A stretch of 64,000 nt of DNA. Origin: Candidatus Accumulibacter cognatus (GTDB taxonomy: Bacteria; Pseudomonadota; Gammaproteobacteria; Burkholderiales; Rhodocyclaceae). The notes under the pieces were generated by a model that was given only the letters and a program-made list of their open reading frames with translations, was not told the origin of the DNA and made no database searches. How positions within the stretch are numbered: position 1 is the first letter of the stretch; each line of letters opens with the position of its first letter. The stretch is from NCBI GenBank assembly GCA_013414765.1, contig CP058708.1:677553-741552 (forward strand). Reading direction: 5' to 3'. The translations under genes were made by a program, and so were the position numbers. This document shows positions 8,264-16,248 of the stretch, one piece after another.

Positions 8264-9194
8264 TTTTGTACGGCCCACCCCGGTGCATGACCGGTTTGCG
8301 CGCCCGCTGCTCGCGTCCCCGCTGCTCGTGTCCCTGCTACTCGCGTTGCTCCTCCTGATCGCGGCACCCTCGCTGCTCGCTGACGACGCCACAACCGAAA
8401 AGCCCAAGCTCACCGCTCGCCCACAAGGGATCAACAGCAGCCTGGTGCTCACCGCCCTGGACGAAAAAGCGGCTTTCGAACTCTCGCAAAGCGCGATCGG
8501 CAAAGTGGTCGGAGACTTCGTACTCCTCGATCGCCAAGGGCGGCCGGTCGAACTGTCGCGCTATCGAGGCAAGCCGCTGCTGGTCAACTTCATCTACACC
8601 GCCTGCTTCCAGGTCTGTCCGACGACCACCCGCAACCTGCAAAAAGCCGTCGAGAATACGGTCAGCGTGATGGGTGCCGACCGCTTCAACATGATCAGCA
8701 TCGGTTTCAATCAGCCCTTCGACTCGCCGGCCGCCTTGCGGGACTTCGCCAGACAATACGGCATCCGTCTGCCCAACTGGGAATTCCTGAGCCCTGCCCC
8801 TGCGATCGTCGGCGAGCTGACGCGCAATTTCGGCTTCAGCTTTGTGGTCACCGCGGCCGGATTCGACCACATCAACCAGGTGACCCTGGTCGATTCCGAC
8901 GGCCGGATCGTTCGCCAGGTCTATGGCGAGAAATTCACCGCCGAAGACATCGCCGAACCGCTCAAGCTCCTGATCGCGCACTCGTCGATCCCGCCCGAGA
9001 TCGGCACACTCAATGAAATCATGCAGCGCGTCAGAATCCTCTGCTCGATCTACGACCCCGTGACCGGCAGATACCGGACCAACTACTCGATGTACTTCCA
9101 GATCGCCGGCTTCATCACCTTTGTCGGCTTCATGATCCATCTGTCGATCAACTTCTGGAAGAACCGGCGTCGCAACCAGGCGAAAACGCCCTGA
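8232..9194 (+). CDS. SCO1/SenC family copper chaperone
   Basis: A membrane-anchored thioredoxin-fold protein of up to 320 residues. An N-terminal hydrophobic segment (about 28-48) leads to the SCO domain with the copper-binding CFQVC (C-x3-C) and a distal His in FDHINQV. An extra C-terminal hydrophobic segment lies near residues 288-308. It probably delivers copper to the CuA site of subunit II. The start is uncertain: GTG 8232 overlaps ctaB by 32 bases and GTG 8283 would avoid the overlap. It corresponds to senC of norSY-senC clusters. Confidence 0.88.
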   Translation: MPSLTRNPVSDFVRPTPVHDRFARPLLASPLLVSLLLALLLLIAAPSLLADDATTEKPKLTARPQGINSSLVLTALDEKAAFELSQSAIGKVVGDFVLLDRQGRPVELSRYRGKPLLVNFIYTACFQVCPTTTRNLQKAVENTVSVMGADRFNMISIGFNQPFDSPAALRDFARQYGIRLPNWEFLSPAPAIVGELTRNFGFSFVVTAAGFDHINQVTLVDSDGRIVRQVYGEKFTAEDIAEPLKLLIAHSSIPPEIGTLNEIMQRVRILCSIYDPVTGRYRTNYSMYFQIAGFITFVGFMIHLSINFWKNRRRNQAKTP

Positions 9195-9234
9195 ACCGCT
9201 GCAGGCACATCATCGACCATCCCCCGCTCGCCCA

Positions 9235-9852
9235 TCAAAGAACGTAAAACAGGACCGCAAAGTAATGGGCCGCGCTGCCGGCCATCACGAACAGGTGCCA
9301 GACACCATGCGCATGCCGGAGACGGGTGTCGAGTACATAGAAGACGATCCCGCCGGTGTAGAAAACACCACCCGCCGCCACCCACGCGAAGCCGGACACT
9401 CCCAGCGCCTCCAACATCGGCACCAGCGCCACCACGACCGCCCAGCCCATCACGATGTAGATCACCATCGACAGGGTGCGCGCTTCGCTGCGCATGCACA
9501 GTTCCTGTACGCCGCCGAGCAGCGCCAGCCCCCAGACGACAGCCAGCAAGGACCAGCCCCAGGGACCGCGCAAGGTGACGAGACAGAACGGGGTGTAACT
9601 GCCGGCAATCAGCAGATAGATGCTCTGGTGGTCCAGCTTGCGCAGGATATCCTTGGCACGCCCACGAAAGCTGTGGTAGAGCGCCGAAAAGCTGTAGAGC
9701 AACACCAGCGTCGCACCATAAATCGAAATGCTGACCATCTTCCACGCATCGCCGCTCCGTGCCGCCAGGACCACTAGCACGGCCGTACCAGCGACCGCCA
9801 GAATGGCCCCGACCAGATGTGTCCAGGCGTTGAATTTTTCCCCGTAGTACAT
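9235..9852 (-). CDS. Hemolysin III family (PAQR-like) membrane protein
   Basis: 205 residues with about seven membrane segments. The metal-site residues of the HlyIII/PAQR superfamily are visible: Ser and His in FSALYHSF, Asp in RKLDHQSIY, and H-x3-H in HGVWHLFVM. The ATG at 9852 is chosen because GGGGGAA lies eight bases upstream and the protein then begins MYYGEKFNAWTH, as in the family; the frame is open to 9921. Bacterial members are often called hemolysins, but their physiological role is unsettled. It faces the SCO gene tail to tail. Confidence 0.88.
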   Translation of the reverse strand: MYYGEKFNAWTHLVGAILAVAGTAVLVVLAARSGDAWKMVSISIYGATLVLLYSFSALYHSFRGRAKDILRKLDHQSIYLLIAGSYTPFCLVTLRGPWGWSLLAVVWGLALLGGVQELCMRSEARTLSMVIYIVMGWAVVVALVPMLEALGVSGFAWVAAGGVFYTGGIVFYVLDTRLRHAHGVWHLFVMAGSAAHYFAVLFYVL

Positions 9853-9898
9853 ATGGAATTCCCCCGCGGGATTTGTCTCTATTGCGTGAATCATTCTA

Positions 9899-9946
9899 AC
9901 GGTCATGACTTTTTCAGGCATCCCCGATCATGAAAGTCATGACCGT
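9899..9946. repeat. 14-bp perfect inverted repeat upstream of the HlyIII gene
   Basis: ACGGTCATGACTTT (9899-9912) pairs with AAAGTCATGACCGT (9933-9946) across a 20-base spacer. Each arm contains the palindrome GGTCATGAC. It lies just upstream of the HlyIII start, so it could be an operator or a small transposable relic. Confidence 0.6.
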
Positions 9947-10424
9947 CTCTCTCCCCCGATCCCTCCCCCGCAAGTGGGGAGGAGAGATTCGCGAGTCGCT
10001 GACGCGACTTTCACATTCACCTGTTGAAAGCGGCTGGAAAATCGATGCGGCGGCATAGGATGGCAGCCCACATCGCTTTCACCGATGTACCTGACGCGAT
10101 GGAGACGGAAATCCGTGGTCGCCGCGCTCGCAGGCCATTCCGTCTTGCTGCAGTGGCCTGCACGGCCACTCCCGACCTTTCAGGCCAATCTGGGTCGAGT
10201 ACGGCGCCGAAGTCTGGATGCGCACGTGCATCCCACCCCAAACCAGTCCGCTCGAATCCTTCGATGAGCCCGAGGATGGACGCCTGCTGCTTGTCGAAAA
10301 AAACTTCCCTGTCGCCTCCATTACCCTGCGGTGGTCTACCTCCTGCCTGGAGTTTCCAGCCCGTATCTCTCCAGAACAGGGTTGCCGGCAGCCGGCAATC
10401 CGCGGCAAGGGAAGATTTTCGGAT
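9947..10424. other. Non-coding stretch before the cytochrome b operon
   Basis: About 480 bases without a convincing gene; several overlapping open frames on both strands show no recognisable protein. A small hairpin, AGTCGC-TGAC-GCGACT, occurs near 9995-10010. The promoter of the next operon begins at the right edge. Confidence 0.4.
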
Positions 10425-10465
10425 TTGACTCGTGTCAAGACACGGATCATCCGCCAGAAATATAA
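10425..10465 (+). promoter_or_regulatory. Fnr-type class II promoter of the cytochrome b fusion operon
   Basis: TTGAC-TCGT-GTCAA at 10425-10438 is a perfect inverted repeat matching eight of ten positions of the Fnr-type consensus. A consensus -10, TATAAT, lies at 10460-10465, predicting a start near 10472. The box centre (10431.5) is then about 40-41 bases upstream, the class II position. This links the fused cytochromes to low-oxygen induction, like the reductase cluster 6 kb upstream. Confidence 0.68.
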
Positions 10466-10519
10466 TCGAGTGCTAATAATCCTCATCGAATCCTCATCGG
10501 CGGCCGGGACCCCAGCGAA

Positions 10520-12076
10520 GTGAGTTTCCACGCAGTATTGCGCAATGGCGTGAAAAGCATCTTTCTGCGCTTCGAAGAAGCGCTCGATACCCCTTTCGGG
10601 GGGGATGACAACCCGCTGCGACATCTCGGCGCGTTCGGCCTATACCTGCTGTGGATCGTCGTCGGCAGCGGGCTCTATCTGTACGCGGTGCTCGACACCG
10701 GCATCGACGCCGTCTACCGCTCGATCGGCGAGATCTCCAGCGAACAGTGGTATCTCGGCGGCATTCTGCGCAGTCTGCACCGTTATGCGTCCGATGGCTT
10801 CATGCTGGTGATGCTGCTGCACCTCATCCGCGAATGGTGCTACGGGCGCTACCACGGCTTCCGCCGTTATTCCTGGCTGACCGGCGTACCGCTGCTCTGG
10901 CTCGCCTACCTCGCGGGCATCGGTGGCTACTGGATCGTCTGGGACCAGCTCGCGCAGTGGTCGGCCACCGCCACCACCGAACTGCTCGATTGGCTACCGA
11001 TCTTCAGCGAACCGTCGGCACGCAACTTCATGGCGCCGGACTCGATCAACGATCGCTTCTTCACCATGCTGGTATTCCTCCATCTCGGCGTGCCGCTACT
11101 GCTGATCCTCGGCCTGTGGGCGCATGTGCATCGCATCAGCCATGTCGATTACCTGCCGTCCCGGCGCGCCATGCTGGCGACGCTGGCGACGCTGCTCGTG
11201 CTTTCGCTGCTCAAGCCAGCGCTCAGCCATCCGCCGGCCAATCTGGCGAAGGTCCCCGGCGCGATTGGCCTCGACTGGTTCATCCTGTTCATTCATCCGC
11301 TGACCGACCTGAGTTCGCCGGCGCTCATCTGGACGCTGTTGTTCGGGCTGACGGCGCTGCTCTTCGCCCTGCCCTTTCTTCCGCGGCTGCGGCCGCAGCC
11401 GGTCGCCGTCGTCGATGCAACCAGCTGCACTGGCTGTGATCGCTGCCTCGCCGACTGTCCCTATGCGGCGATCAGCATGGCGCCGCACCCACGGCGGCCA
11501 GGTCTGCAACTGGCGGTCGTCGATGCCGATCTCTGCGCGGCTTGTGGAATCTGCGCCGGCGCCTGCCCTTCATCGACCCCTTTCCGCAGGCAGGAGGCGC
11601 TGACCACCGGCATCGACATGCCGCAGCAGCCGGTCAATGCCCTGCGCGAGCAGCTCGAGCAGGCTCTCGCCCAATGCTCGGGCCGCTGCAAGATCGTCGT
11701 TTTCAGTTGCACGCGCGGCGCAGACGCCAGCGCCCTGGCTGCCGCCGACACCGCGGTGATTCCCCTGCTGTGCACCGGCATGTTGCCGCCGGCCTTCGTT
11801 GAATACGCGTTGCGTGGCGGTGCGGACGGGGTATTCGTGAGTACCTGCCGTCACGGCGGTTGCGATTTCCGCCTCGGCGACCGATGGACCAGCGAACGCC
11901 TGCTCGGCCAGCGTGAACCCCATTTGCGCAAGACCGTCCCGGCTTCGCGACTGCAACTCTATCCTGCCGCAGCCCGCGACAGCGGTGCTCTGGCCGATAC
12001 GCTGGCCGACTTCAGAACCCGGCTCGGAACGGTTTCTGACGACAGACTTCCCTCCTATCAGCGGAAAGCCCCCTGA
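10520..12076 (+). CDS. Cytochrome b fused to a 2[4Fe-4S] ferredoxin and an MvhD-like domain
   Basis: 518 residues. Residues 1-270 resemble cytochrome b/b6, with two bis-heme pairs spaced 14 apart: His87/His101 (SLHRYASDG to LLHLIREW) and His188/His202. Around 295-355 two ferredoxin clusters appear as CTGCDRCLADCP and CAACGICAGACP. The C-terminal part (about 385-480) has LLCTGMLPPAFVEYAL and STCRHGGCDFRLGD, close to the MvhD [2Fe-2S] domain of heterodisulfide reductase and hydrogenase complexes. The layout suggests electron transfer between the quinone pool and an Fe-S partner. The start is a GTG with a weak ribosome site. The fusion is unusual and the partner unknown. Confidence 0.85.
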   Translation: MSFHAVLRNGVKSIFLRFEEALDTPFGGDDNPLRHLGAFGLYLLWIVVGSGLYLYAVLDTGIDAVYRSIGEISSEQWYLGGILRSLHRYASDGFMLVMLLHLIREWCYGRYHGFRRYSWLTGVPLLWLAYLAGIGGYWIVWDQLAQWSATATTELLDWLPIFSEPSARNFMAPDSINDRFFTMLVFLHLGVPLLLILGLWAHVHRISHVDYLPSRRAMLATLATLLVLSLLKPALSHPPANLAKVPGAIGLDWFILFIHPLTDLSSPALIWTLLFGLTALLFALPFLPRLRPQPVAVVDATSCTGCDRCLADCPYAAISMAPHPRRPGLQLAVVDADLCAACGICAGACPSSTPFRRQEALTTGIDMPQQPVNALREQLEQALAQCSGRCKIVVFSCTRGADASALAAADTAVIPLLCTGMLPPAFVEYALRGGADGVFVSTCRHGGCDFRLGDRWTSERLLGQREPHLRKTVPASRLQLYPAAARDSGALADTLADFRTRLGTVSDDRLPSYQRKAP

Positions 12077-12077
12077 C

Positions 12078-12575
12078 ATGCTTAAACCCACCGCCCTCTT
12101 CGGCCAGTTGATCCTCTACGGCGCTTTTGCTGCCTTTATCGGCTACTTTTCGACCTCGCCGAAATACCGGCAGATTCCCGACGACGTCGCGCTGATCAAG
12201 CTGTCGATCAGCCACCTGGGCGACCGCGAGTGTCGCAAACGCACGCCTGAAGAACTCGCGAAACTGCCCCCCAACATGCGCGCGCCCATGGAATGCCCGC
12301 GCGAGCGCTCCGACATCAGGCTTGAAGTCGATTTCGATGGTCAGCCCGCTTTCCGCACCGTGATGCACCCCACCGGCCTCTACAAGGACGGGGTTTCGAC
12401 GGTGTACAAACGCTTCGAGCTGAAAGCCGGCCAGCACCGGGTGGCCGTCAGAATGAACGACAATCTCATCAAGCCTGGCTTCAACTTCAGCAAGGAAGCC
12501 GAGATCACCCTCGTACCGGGACAAGTGATGGTGATCGACTTCAACCCGGATCGTGGCGGCCTGTTCTTCAAATGA
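12078..12575 (+). CDS. Hypothetical membrane-anchored protein between the two cytochrome b genes
   Basis: 165 residues starting one base after the previous stop, so co-translated. Residues 8-24 form one hydrophobic segment (LILYGAFAAFIGYF); the rest is predicted periplasmic, with ECRKRTPEEL and a C-terminal beta-rich region (KAGQHRVAVRMND, LVPGQVMVIDFNPDRG). I do not recognise the family. Its place suggests a role in assembly or as a subunit of the fused cytochrome complex. Confidence 0.75.
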   Translation: MLKPTALFGQLILYGAFAAFIGYFSTSPKYRQIPDDVALIKLSISHLGDRECRKRTPEELAKLPPNMRAPMECPRERSDIRLEVDFDGQPAFRTVMHPTGLYKDGVSTVYKRFELKAGQHRVAVRMNDNLIKPGFNFSKEAEITLVPGQVMVIDFNPDRGGLFFK

Positions 12576-12646
12576 GCACGCTCGTCTCCCTCGCCGCCGA
12601 CCAGGCTGGACGCGGGCGCCGCTTCCCGCCGGCCGCCAATCGCGCC

Positions 12647-12672
12647 GCACGACACATTAGCACGACACATTA
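12647..12672. repeat. Exact 13-bp tandem duplication before the second cytochrome b gene
   Basis: GCACGACACATTA occurs twice without a gap (12647-12659, 12660-12672), 22 bases upstream of the next start codon. It may be a simple replication slippage or a doubled binding site; nothing decides. Confidence 0.6.
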
Positions 12673-12694
12673 ATCTCCCGAGCTGAAATCGACC

Positions 12695-14611
12695 ATGGTC
12701 AAACTCCTGCAACAATTCCTGCGCTGGCTGTTCATGCGCATCGAGAACGTGTTCAACGTCGCCTTCGGCGATAAGATGAACCCTTTCTATCATCTGGGAA
12801 CGATCAGCTTCTGGCAGTTCTGGTTGCTGGTGGGCTCCGGCCTCTACCTCTACATCTTCGCCGATACCGGCGTCCATGACGCTTTCGAGTCGGTCGAGCG
12901 GATTACCCACGACCAGTGGTGGGCCGGCGGCATCCTGCGCAGCATCCACCGCTACGCGACAGACGGCATGATCCTGACGATGCTGCTGCACATGCTGCGG
13001 CACTTTGCCTACGACCGCTATCGCGGTTTTCGTTCGTTCTCATGGCTGACCGGCGTGGCCCTGTTGTGGCTGGTTTACATTGCCGGCGTCAATGGCTTCA
13101 TGCTGGTGTGGGACAAGCTCGCGCAATTCGTGGTCATCGCCACTGCCGAGTGGTTCGATGTCCTGCCGATGTTCAATGGCACGCTGATCCGCAACTTCCT
13201 CTACCTCGAGAGCGTCAACAGCCGCCTGTTCACGCTGCTGGCCTTCATCCATATCGGCGCGCCTTTGATCGTCGCATTCATCATGTGGGTACATGTCCAG
13301 CGCGTCCCGCGCGCGCACATCAATCCGCCCCGTCCGATCGCCATCGCGGTCAGCGTCATGTTTCTGGCACTCGCGCTGGTCAAGCCAATCCTCAGCCAGG
13401 GTGGCGAAGCCGACATGTCGGTGGTGCCGACCGACATCGACTTCGACTGGTTCGAGTTGCCGGTGCTGGCGCTGGTCTACGTGATCAATCCGCTGCACCT
13501 CTGGTACTGGGTGCTCGGCCTCACGGCCCTGTTCTTCCTGCTGCCCTGGTTGCCACCAAAGCGCCTGGGTTCGGCGAGGGCACAGAATTCGATCACTTTT
13601 CACCCCGACCAGAAGGCCATCAGCGCACGCTTTGGCGAAACTCTGCTCGACGCTGGCCTGCGCCAGGACATCGATCTGCCCTACGAATGCCGTAACGGCG
13701 GCTGTGGCGTCTGCAAGTGCACGGTGCTGCAGGGCAAGGTCGATCCCGGACTCTACCAGCCGAGCGCGCTTTCCGCCGCCGAACTGGCGCAGGGCAAGGT
13801 CCTGCTGTGCTGCGCCAGCGCGCTCGAAGACGTCGAAATCGAGTACCAGGCGAGCACGGCGCCGAAAATTCTCCGGGAGTACAGCGCCCGCGTCGTCGGC
13901 ATGGAGAAACTCACCGACGACGTCATGCGTGTTCTGCTCAAGCTCCCGGAAGGGCAGCGGATTGCCTTCAAGGCCGGCCAGTACATCAACATCCTGCTCG
14001 AAGACGGTCAGCGGCGCGCCTTCTCGTTTGCCAATCCGCCGCACGAAGCCGAGTTTGTCGAACTGCAGATCCGGCTGATGCCCGGCGGACGTTTTACCAC
14101 GTACGTCTTCGAAGCGATGAAAGTGGGCGACCCCGTCCGTTTCGAAGGCCCGATGGGCGACTTCACGCTGCGCGAGTCCGCGCGGCCGATCGTCTTCGTC
14201 GCCGGCGCCACCGGCTTCGCACCGGTCAAGAGCATGGTCGAGGATGCCTTCAGGCGCGGGCTGCAGCGCCAGATTTATCTCTACTGGGGGGTGCGCAGCC
14301 GCAAGGATCTGTACCTGCCCGATCTGCCGGAGCAATGGGCGCGCGAGCACGAAAACTTCCACTTCGTTCCGGTCCTCTCGGATCCGGCCCCCGACGATTC
14401 CTGGAGCGGCCGCACCGGCCTGGTTCATGAAGCGATTCTCGAAGACTTCCCGGAACTCAAGGAACACGAAATCTACGCCTGCGGCTCGGTACGCATGGTC
14501 GAGGCGATCTTCCCCTTCCTCAAGAAGCACGGCGCCGAAGACGGCGCCTGCTTCTCGGATGCCTTCAGCGTATCGGCGCGTTCAATGGCCTTTCAACCCC
14601 GCCAGAAGTAG
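12695..14611 (+). CDS. Cytochrome b fused to 2Fe-2S ferredoxin and FAD/NAD(P) oxidoreductase domains
   Basis: 638 residues. The N-terminal 270 are cytochrome b-like, with histidine pairs 85/99 (SIHRYATDG, LLHMLRHF) and 186/200. A plant-type ferredoxin follows (about 290-380) with C-x4-C-x2-C in YECRNGGCGVCKC and a later CC. Then comes a ferredoxin-NADP reductase unit: FAD site RRAFSFANPP, nucleotide site VFVAGATGFAPVKSM and C-terminal YACGSVRMVEA. It could pass electrons between NAD(P)H and quinone. As I recall, such a fused cytochrome was proposed in the first Accumulibacter metagenome to let the TCA cycle run without oxygen. It follows the preceding gene by 119 bases and may share its operon. 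Confidence 0.9.
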   Translation: MVKLLQQFLRWLFMRIENVFNVAFGDKMNPFYHLGTISFWQFWLLVGSGLYLYIFADTGVHDAFESVERITHDQWWAGGILRSIHRYATDGMILTMLLHMLRHFAYDRYRGFRSFSWLTGVALLWLVYIAGVNGFMLVWDKLAQFVVIATAEWFDVLPMFNGTLIRNFLYLESVNSRLFTLLAFIHIGAPLIVAFIMWVHVQRVPRAHINPPRPIAIAVSVMFLALALVKPILSQGGEADMSVVPTDIDFDWFELPVLALVYVINPLHLWYWVLGLTALFFLLPWLPPKRLGSARAQNSITFHPDQKAISARFGETLLDAGLRQDIDLPYECRNGGCGVCKCTVLQGKVDPGLYQPSALSAAELAQGKVLLCCASALEDVEIEYQASTAPKILREYSARVVGMEKLTDDVMRVLLKLPEGQRIAFKAGQYINILLEDGQRRAFSFANPPHEAEFVELQIRLMPGGRFTTYVFEAMKVGDPVRFEGPMGDFTLRESARPIVFVAGATGFAPVKSMVEDAFRRGLQRQIYLYWGVRSRKDLYLPDLPEQWAREHENFHFVPVLSDPAPDDSWSGRTGLVHEAILEDFPELKEHEIYACGSVRMVEAIFPFLKKHGAEDGACFSDAFSVSARSMAFQPRQK

Positions 14612-14734
14612 GGCCGCAGACCTGGCGCCGGCGCTCACGATGGCATCTTCCGGAAGGATTGGCCAGTTGCCGGACATCTGATCGCCAGGGCAGAGCCCGC
14701 GGCCAGGAGTCGTCCGAGCCCGGCGAAAACCCGC

Positions 14735-15589
14735 TCAGCCCTGGCCGCGTCCCGCGGCCAGGGCGACGCCACTCCGCGGCGCCGGCCACTCCGTGGCCCC
14801 GGCCGGGCTCGTGGACCTCAGGGCAAAGCGGAAACCGACGCGCCGGGTGGCGCCGTCGGGCGCGTTGGCGCAGCGGTATGCTGAGCGGGCGTTCCCGGCG
14901 TCGTTGATCCAGGAGCCGCCGCGCAGCGCGCGCTCGGCAACACCTCCCCCACCCCCAGACGCGTCGGCACACCATTCCCAAACGTTGCCATGCATCTCGT
15001 ACAAGCCCCAGGGATTGGCCAGCAGGCTCCTGACCGCCACCGTCATCATCCGCGCCCCTTTGTCCGACCAGTAGTTCACCTCCTCGCCGGTGATCGTTTC
15101 GCCAAAGCTGTACGCGGTCCGGGTTCCGGCCCGGCACGCGTATTCCCACTCGGCTTCGCTAGGCAATCCGGCCGCCGCGCCGGCCGTGAAGGCTTGCAGG
15201 CGAACCAGGAAGCCCTCCGGCGGCAGAACGACGTCGTTCCAGCTCACCCAATCGACCGGATGTTGCGGAGATCCCGGCTGCTCGCTGTTGCGCTCGTTGA
15301 AGTGGCTCGGGTTATTGCCCATCACCGCCTGCCACAGCGCCTGCGTGCAGGCGGTGTCGGCGAGCCAGAAACCGCTGGCGATCGTCGTCGGCACCTGCCG
15401 CTCGGGCTGGCTCTCGTCGCCCATCCGGAAGTGGCCGGGTTCGATCCAGCGCAGGCGCTGCACCTCGGTGGCCACCCGCAGCTCGGCCCAGACGCCGTAG
15501 CGATCGTCGCCCCAGGCGCTCGCCCAGGGCGGCGGAAACGGATCGGGGCCGCGACGCTGCCAATCGGCAAGACTGAAGACGGCACTCAT
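14735..15589 (-). CDS. DGR target protein 1: FGE/sulfatase-modifying-factor-like protein
   Basis: 284 residues. The formylglycine-generating-enzyme-like fold (C-type-lectin relative) covers about 45-265: FRMGDESQPER, FWLADTACTQALWQAVMG, GLPSEAEWEYACRAGT, GLYEMHGNVWEWCAD, then ERALRGGSWIND and GFRFALRS. The last block is variable repeat 1. Such proteins are common DGR targets, where the fold shows variable residues as a ligand surface; enzymatic formylglycine formation is not implied. The start ATG at 15589 overlaps the preceding stop (ATGA), so it is translationally coupled to the broken reverse-transcriptase ORF. Confidence 0.88.
   Translation of the reverse strand: MSAVFSLADWQRRGPDPFPPPWASAWGDDRYGVWAELRVATEVQRLRWIEPGHFRMGDESQPERQVPTTIASGFWLADTACTQALWQAVMGNNPSHFNERNSEQPGSPQHPVDWVSWNDVVLPPEGFLVRLQAFTAGAAAGLPSEAEWEYACRAGTRTAYSFGETITGEEVNYWSDKGARMMTVAVRSLLANPWGLYEMHGNVWEWCADASGGGGGVAERALRGGSWINDAGNARSAYRCANAPDGATRRVGFRFALRSTSPAGATEWPAPRSGVALAAGRGQG
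14738..14764. repeat. Hairpin beside variable repeat 1 (DGR cruciform candidate)
   Basis: A perfect 12-bp stem, GCCCTGGCCGCG (14738-14749) and its complement (14753-14764), with a TCC loop, lies about 50 bases past the coding-strand end of VR1 at the gene's 3' end. In the Bordetella phage DGR, a hairpin just after the variable repeat promotes retrohoming. The same loop occurs in the two hairpins beside VR2. Confidence 0.7.
14817..14943 (-). repeat. DGR variable repeat 1 (VR1)
   Basis: 127 bases matching the template repeat at 15778-15886 except for an 18-nt block that the template lacks and about ten point differences. On the coding strand all but one of these (GCG to GCA) fall on template adenines: template AAC codons became ATC, TAC, TGC and CGC; AGG became GGG; CAG became CGG; GAC became GTC. 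Adenine-specific change is the signature of DGR mutagenic retrohoming. The invariant end is GGTTTCCGCTTTGCCCTGAG. Confidence 0.92.
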
Positions 15590-16248
15590 CGCGACGCCAG
15601 GGCGGGCGGCGACCCGGGGAGCTGTCGCGTCAGCGCTGCTGCGCCTTCACTACCGGCACCCCGGGAGCCTTCGAGTTTGGAGGGCGGCCGCAGTGCCACC
15701 GCCACCGGAAACGGCGCCTGGTCCATCGGCAGCGGCAAATCCATGCCGGGGTGTTGCCACACCCGTCGCCGGTCGAGCTCAGGGCAAAGCGGAAACCGTC
15801 GTTCTGGTTGGCGTTGCGGTTCGCTGAGCGGGCGTTCCTGGCGTCGTTGTTCCAGGAGCCGCCGCGCAGCGCGCGCTCGGCAACACTTTTTGCCTTGCAG
15901 GCAAGCGGCGCTGTTCACAGGGTAGCCGCACCACCACAGGATGTCGTCCATGTAGCGCAGCTGCGCACGCACCCGGCGATCTTCGAGCAGCCATCGATCG
16001 GCCACGTCGAGGTAGGCGTTGGCAAAGTGCTGCGAAGTCAACGAGCCGATCGGCAGAGCGCGCCCGGCCGCCCCGCCCGCGTCGATGATCCGCCCGAGCA
16101 GGGCGAGGAAGCCATCGCCCTTGAAGCGCCTCGCGAGCAGCGCCTTCAGGCGGGCGTGGTCGATGCTCGGAACATGGGCATTCAGTTCGTCCTGTGCCGC
16201 ACGGCCGTCGAGCGCGTGGATGGCGAAAAAGTGTAGCTCGCTGCTCAT
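15586..16248 (-). pseudogene. Truncated DGR reverse transcriptase ORF containing the template repeat
   Basis: The 220-codon ORF begins with about 23 residues (MSSELHFFAIHALDGRAAQD) resembling the start of the small HRDC-type accessory proteins beside some DGR reverse transcriptases (tentative). It then jumps into the middle of a DGR reverse transcriptase: PSIDHARLKALLARR, LPIGSLTSQHFANAYL and the catalytic YMDDILWW. The first catalytic Asp segment and the thumb are absent, so it should be inactive. The rest of the frame runs through the template repeat and unrelated sequence. It starts at an ATGA overlap with the gene upstream and ends in an ATGA overlap with the gene downstream. Confidence 0.82.
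15778..15886 (-). repeat. DGR template repeat (TR), with an internal 18-nt deletion
   Basis: 109 bases matching VR1 and VR2. In the VR reading frame it is rich in AAC codons (SWNNDARNARSANRNANQND), the usual adenine-rich design. Both VRs have 18 extra bases at the point corresponding to 15806/15807. The missing block is what recombination between two GCCAAC direct repeats would remove. The template therefore cannot have produced the present VRs in its current state. It lies inside the broken reverse-transcriptase ORF. Confidence 0.9.

Noticed and set aside
13040-14530. 496-residue minus-strand frame
   Set aside because: Antisense to the cytochrome b-flavin fusion; composition typical of a shadow frame.
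14735-15589. Active sulfatase-maturing enzyme
   Set aside because: The FGE-like fold here carries a DGR variable repeat and stands in a conflict locus, so a ligand-binding role is more likely than sulfatase maturation.
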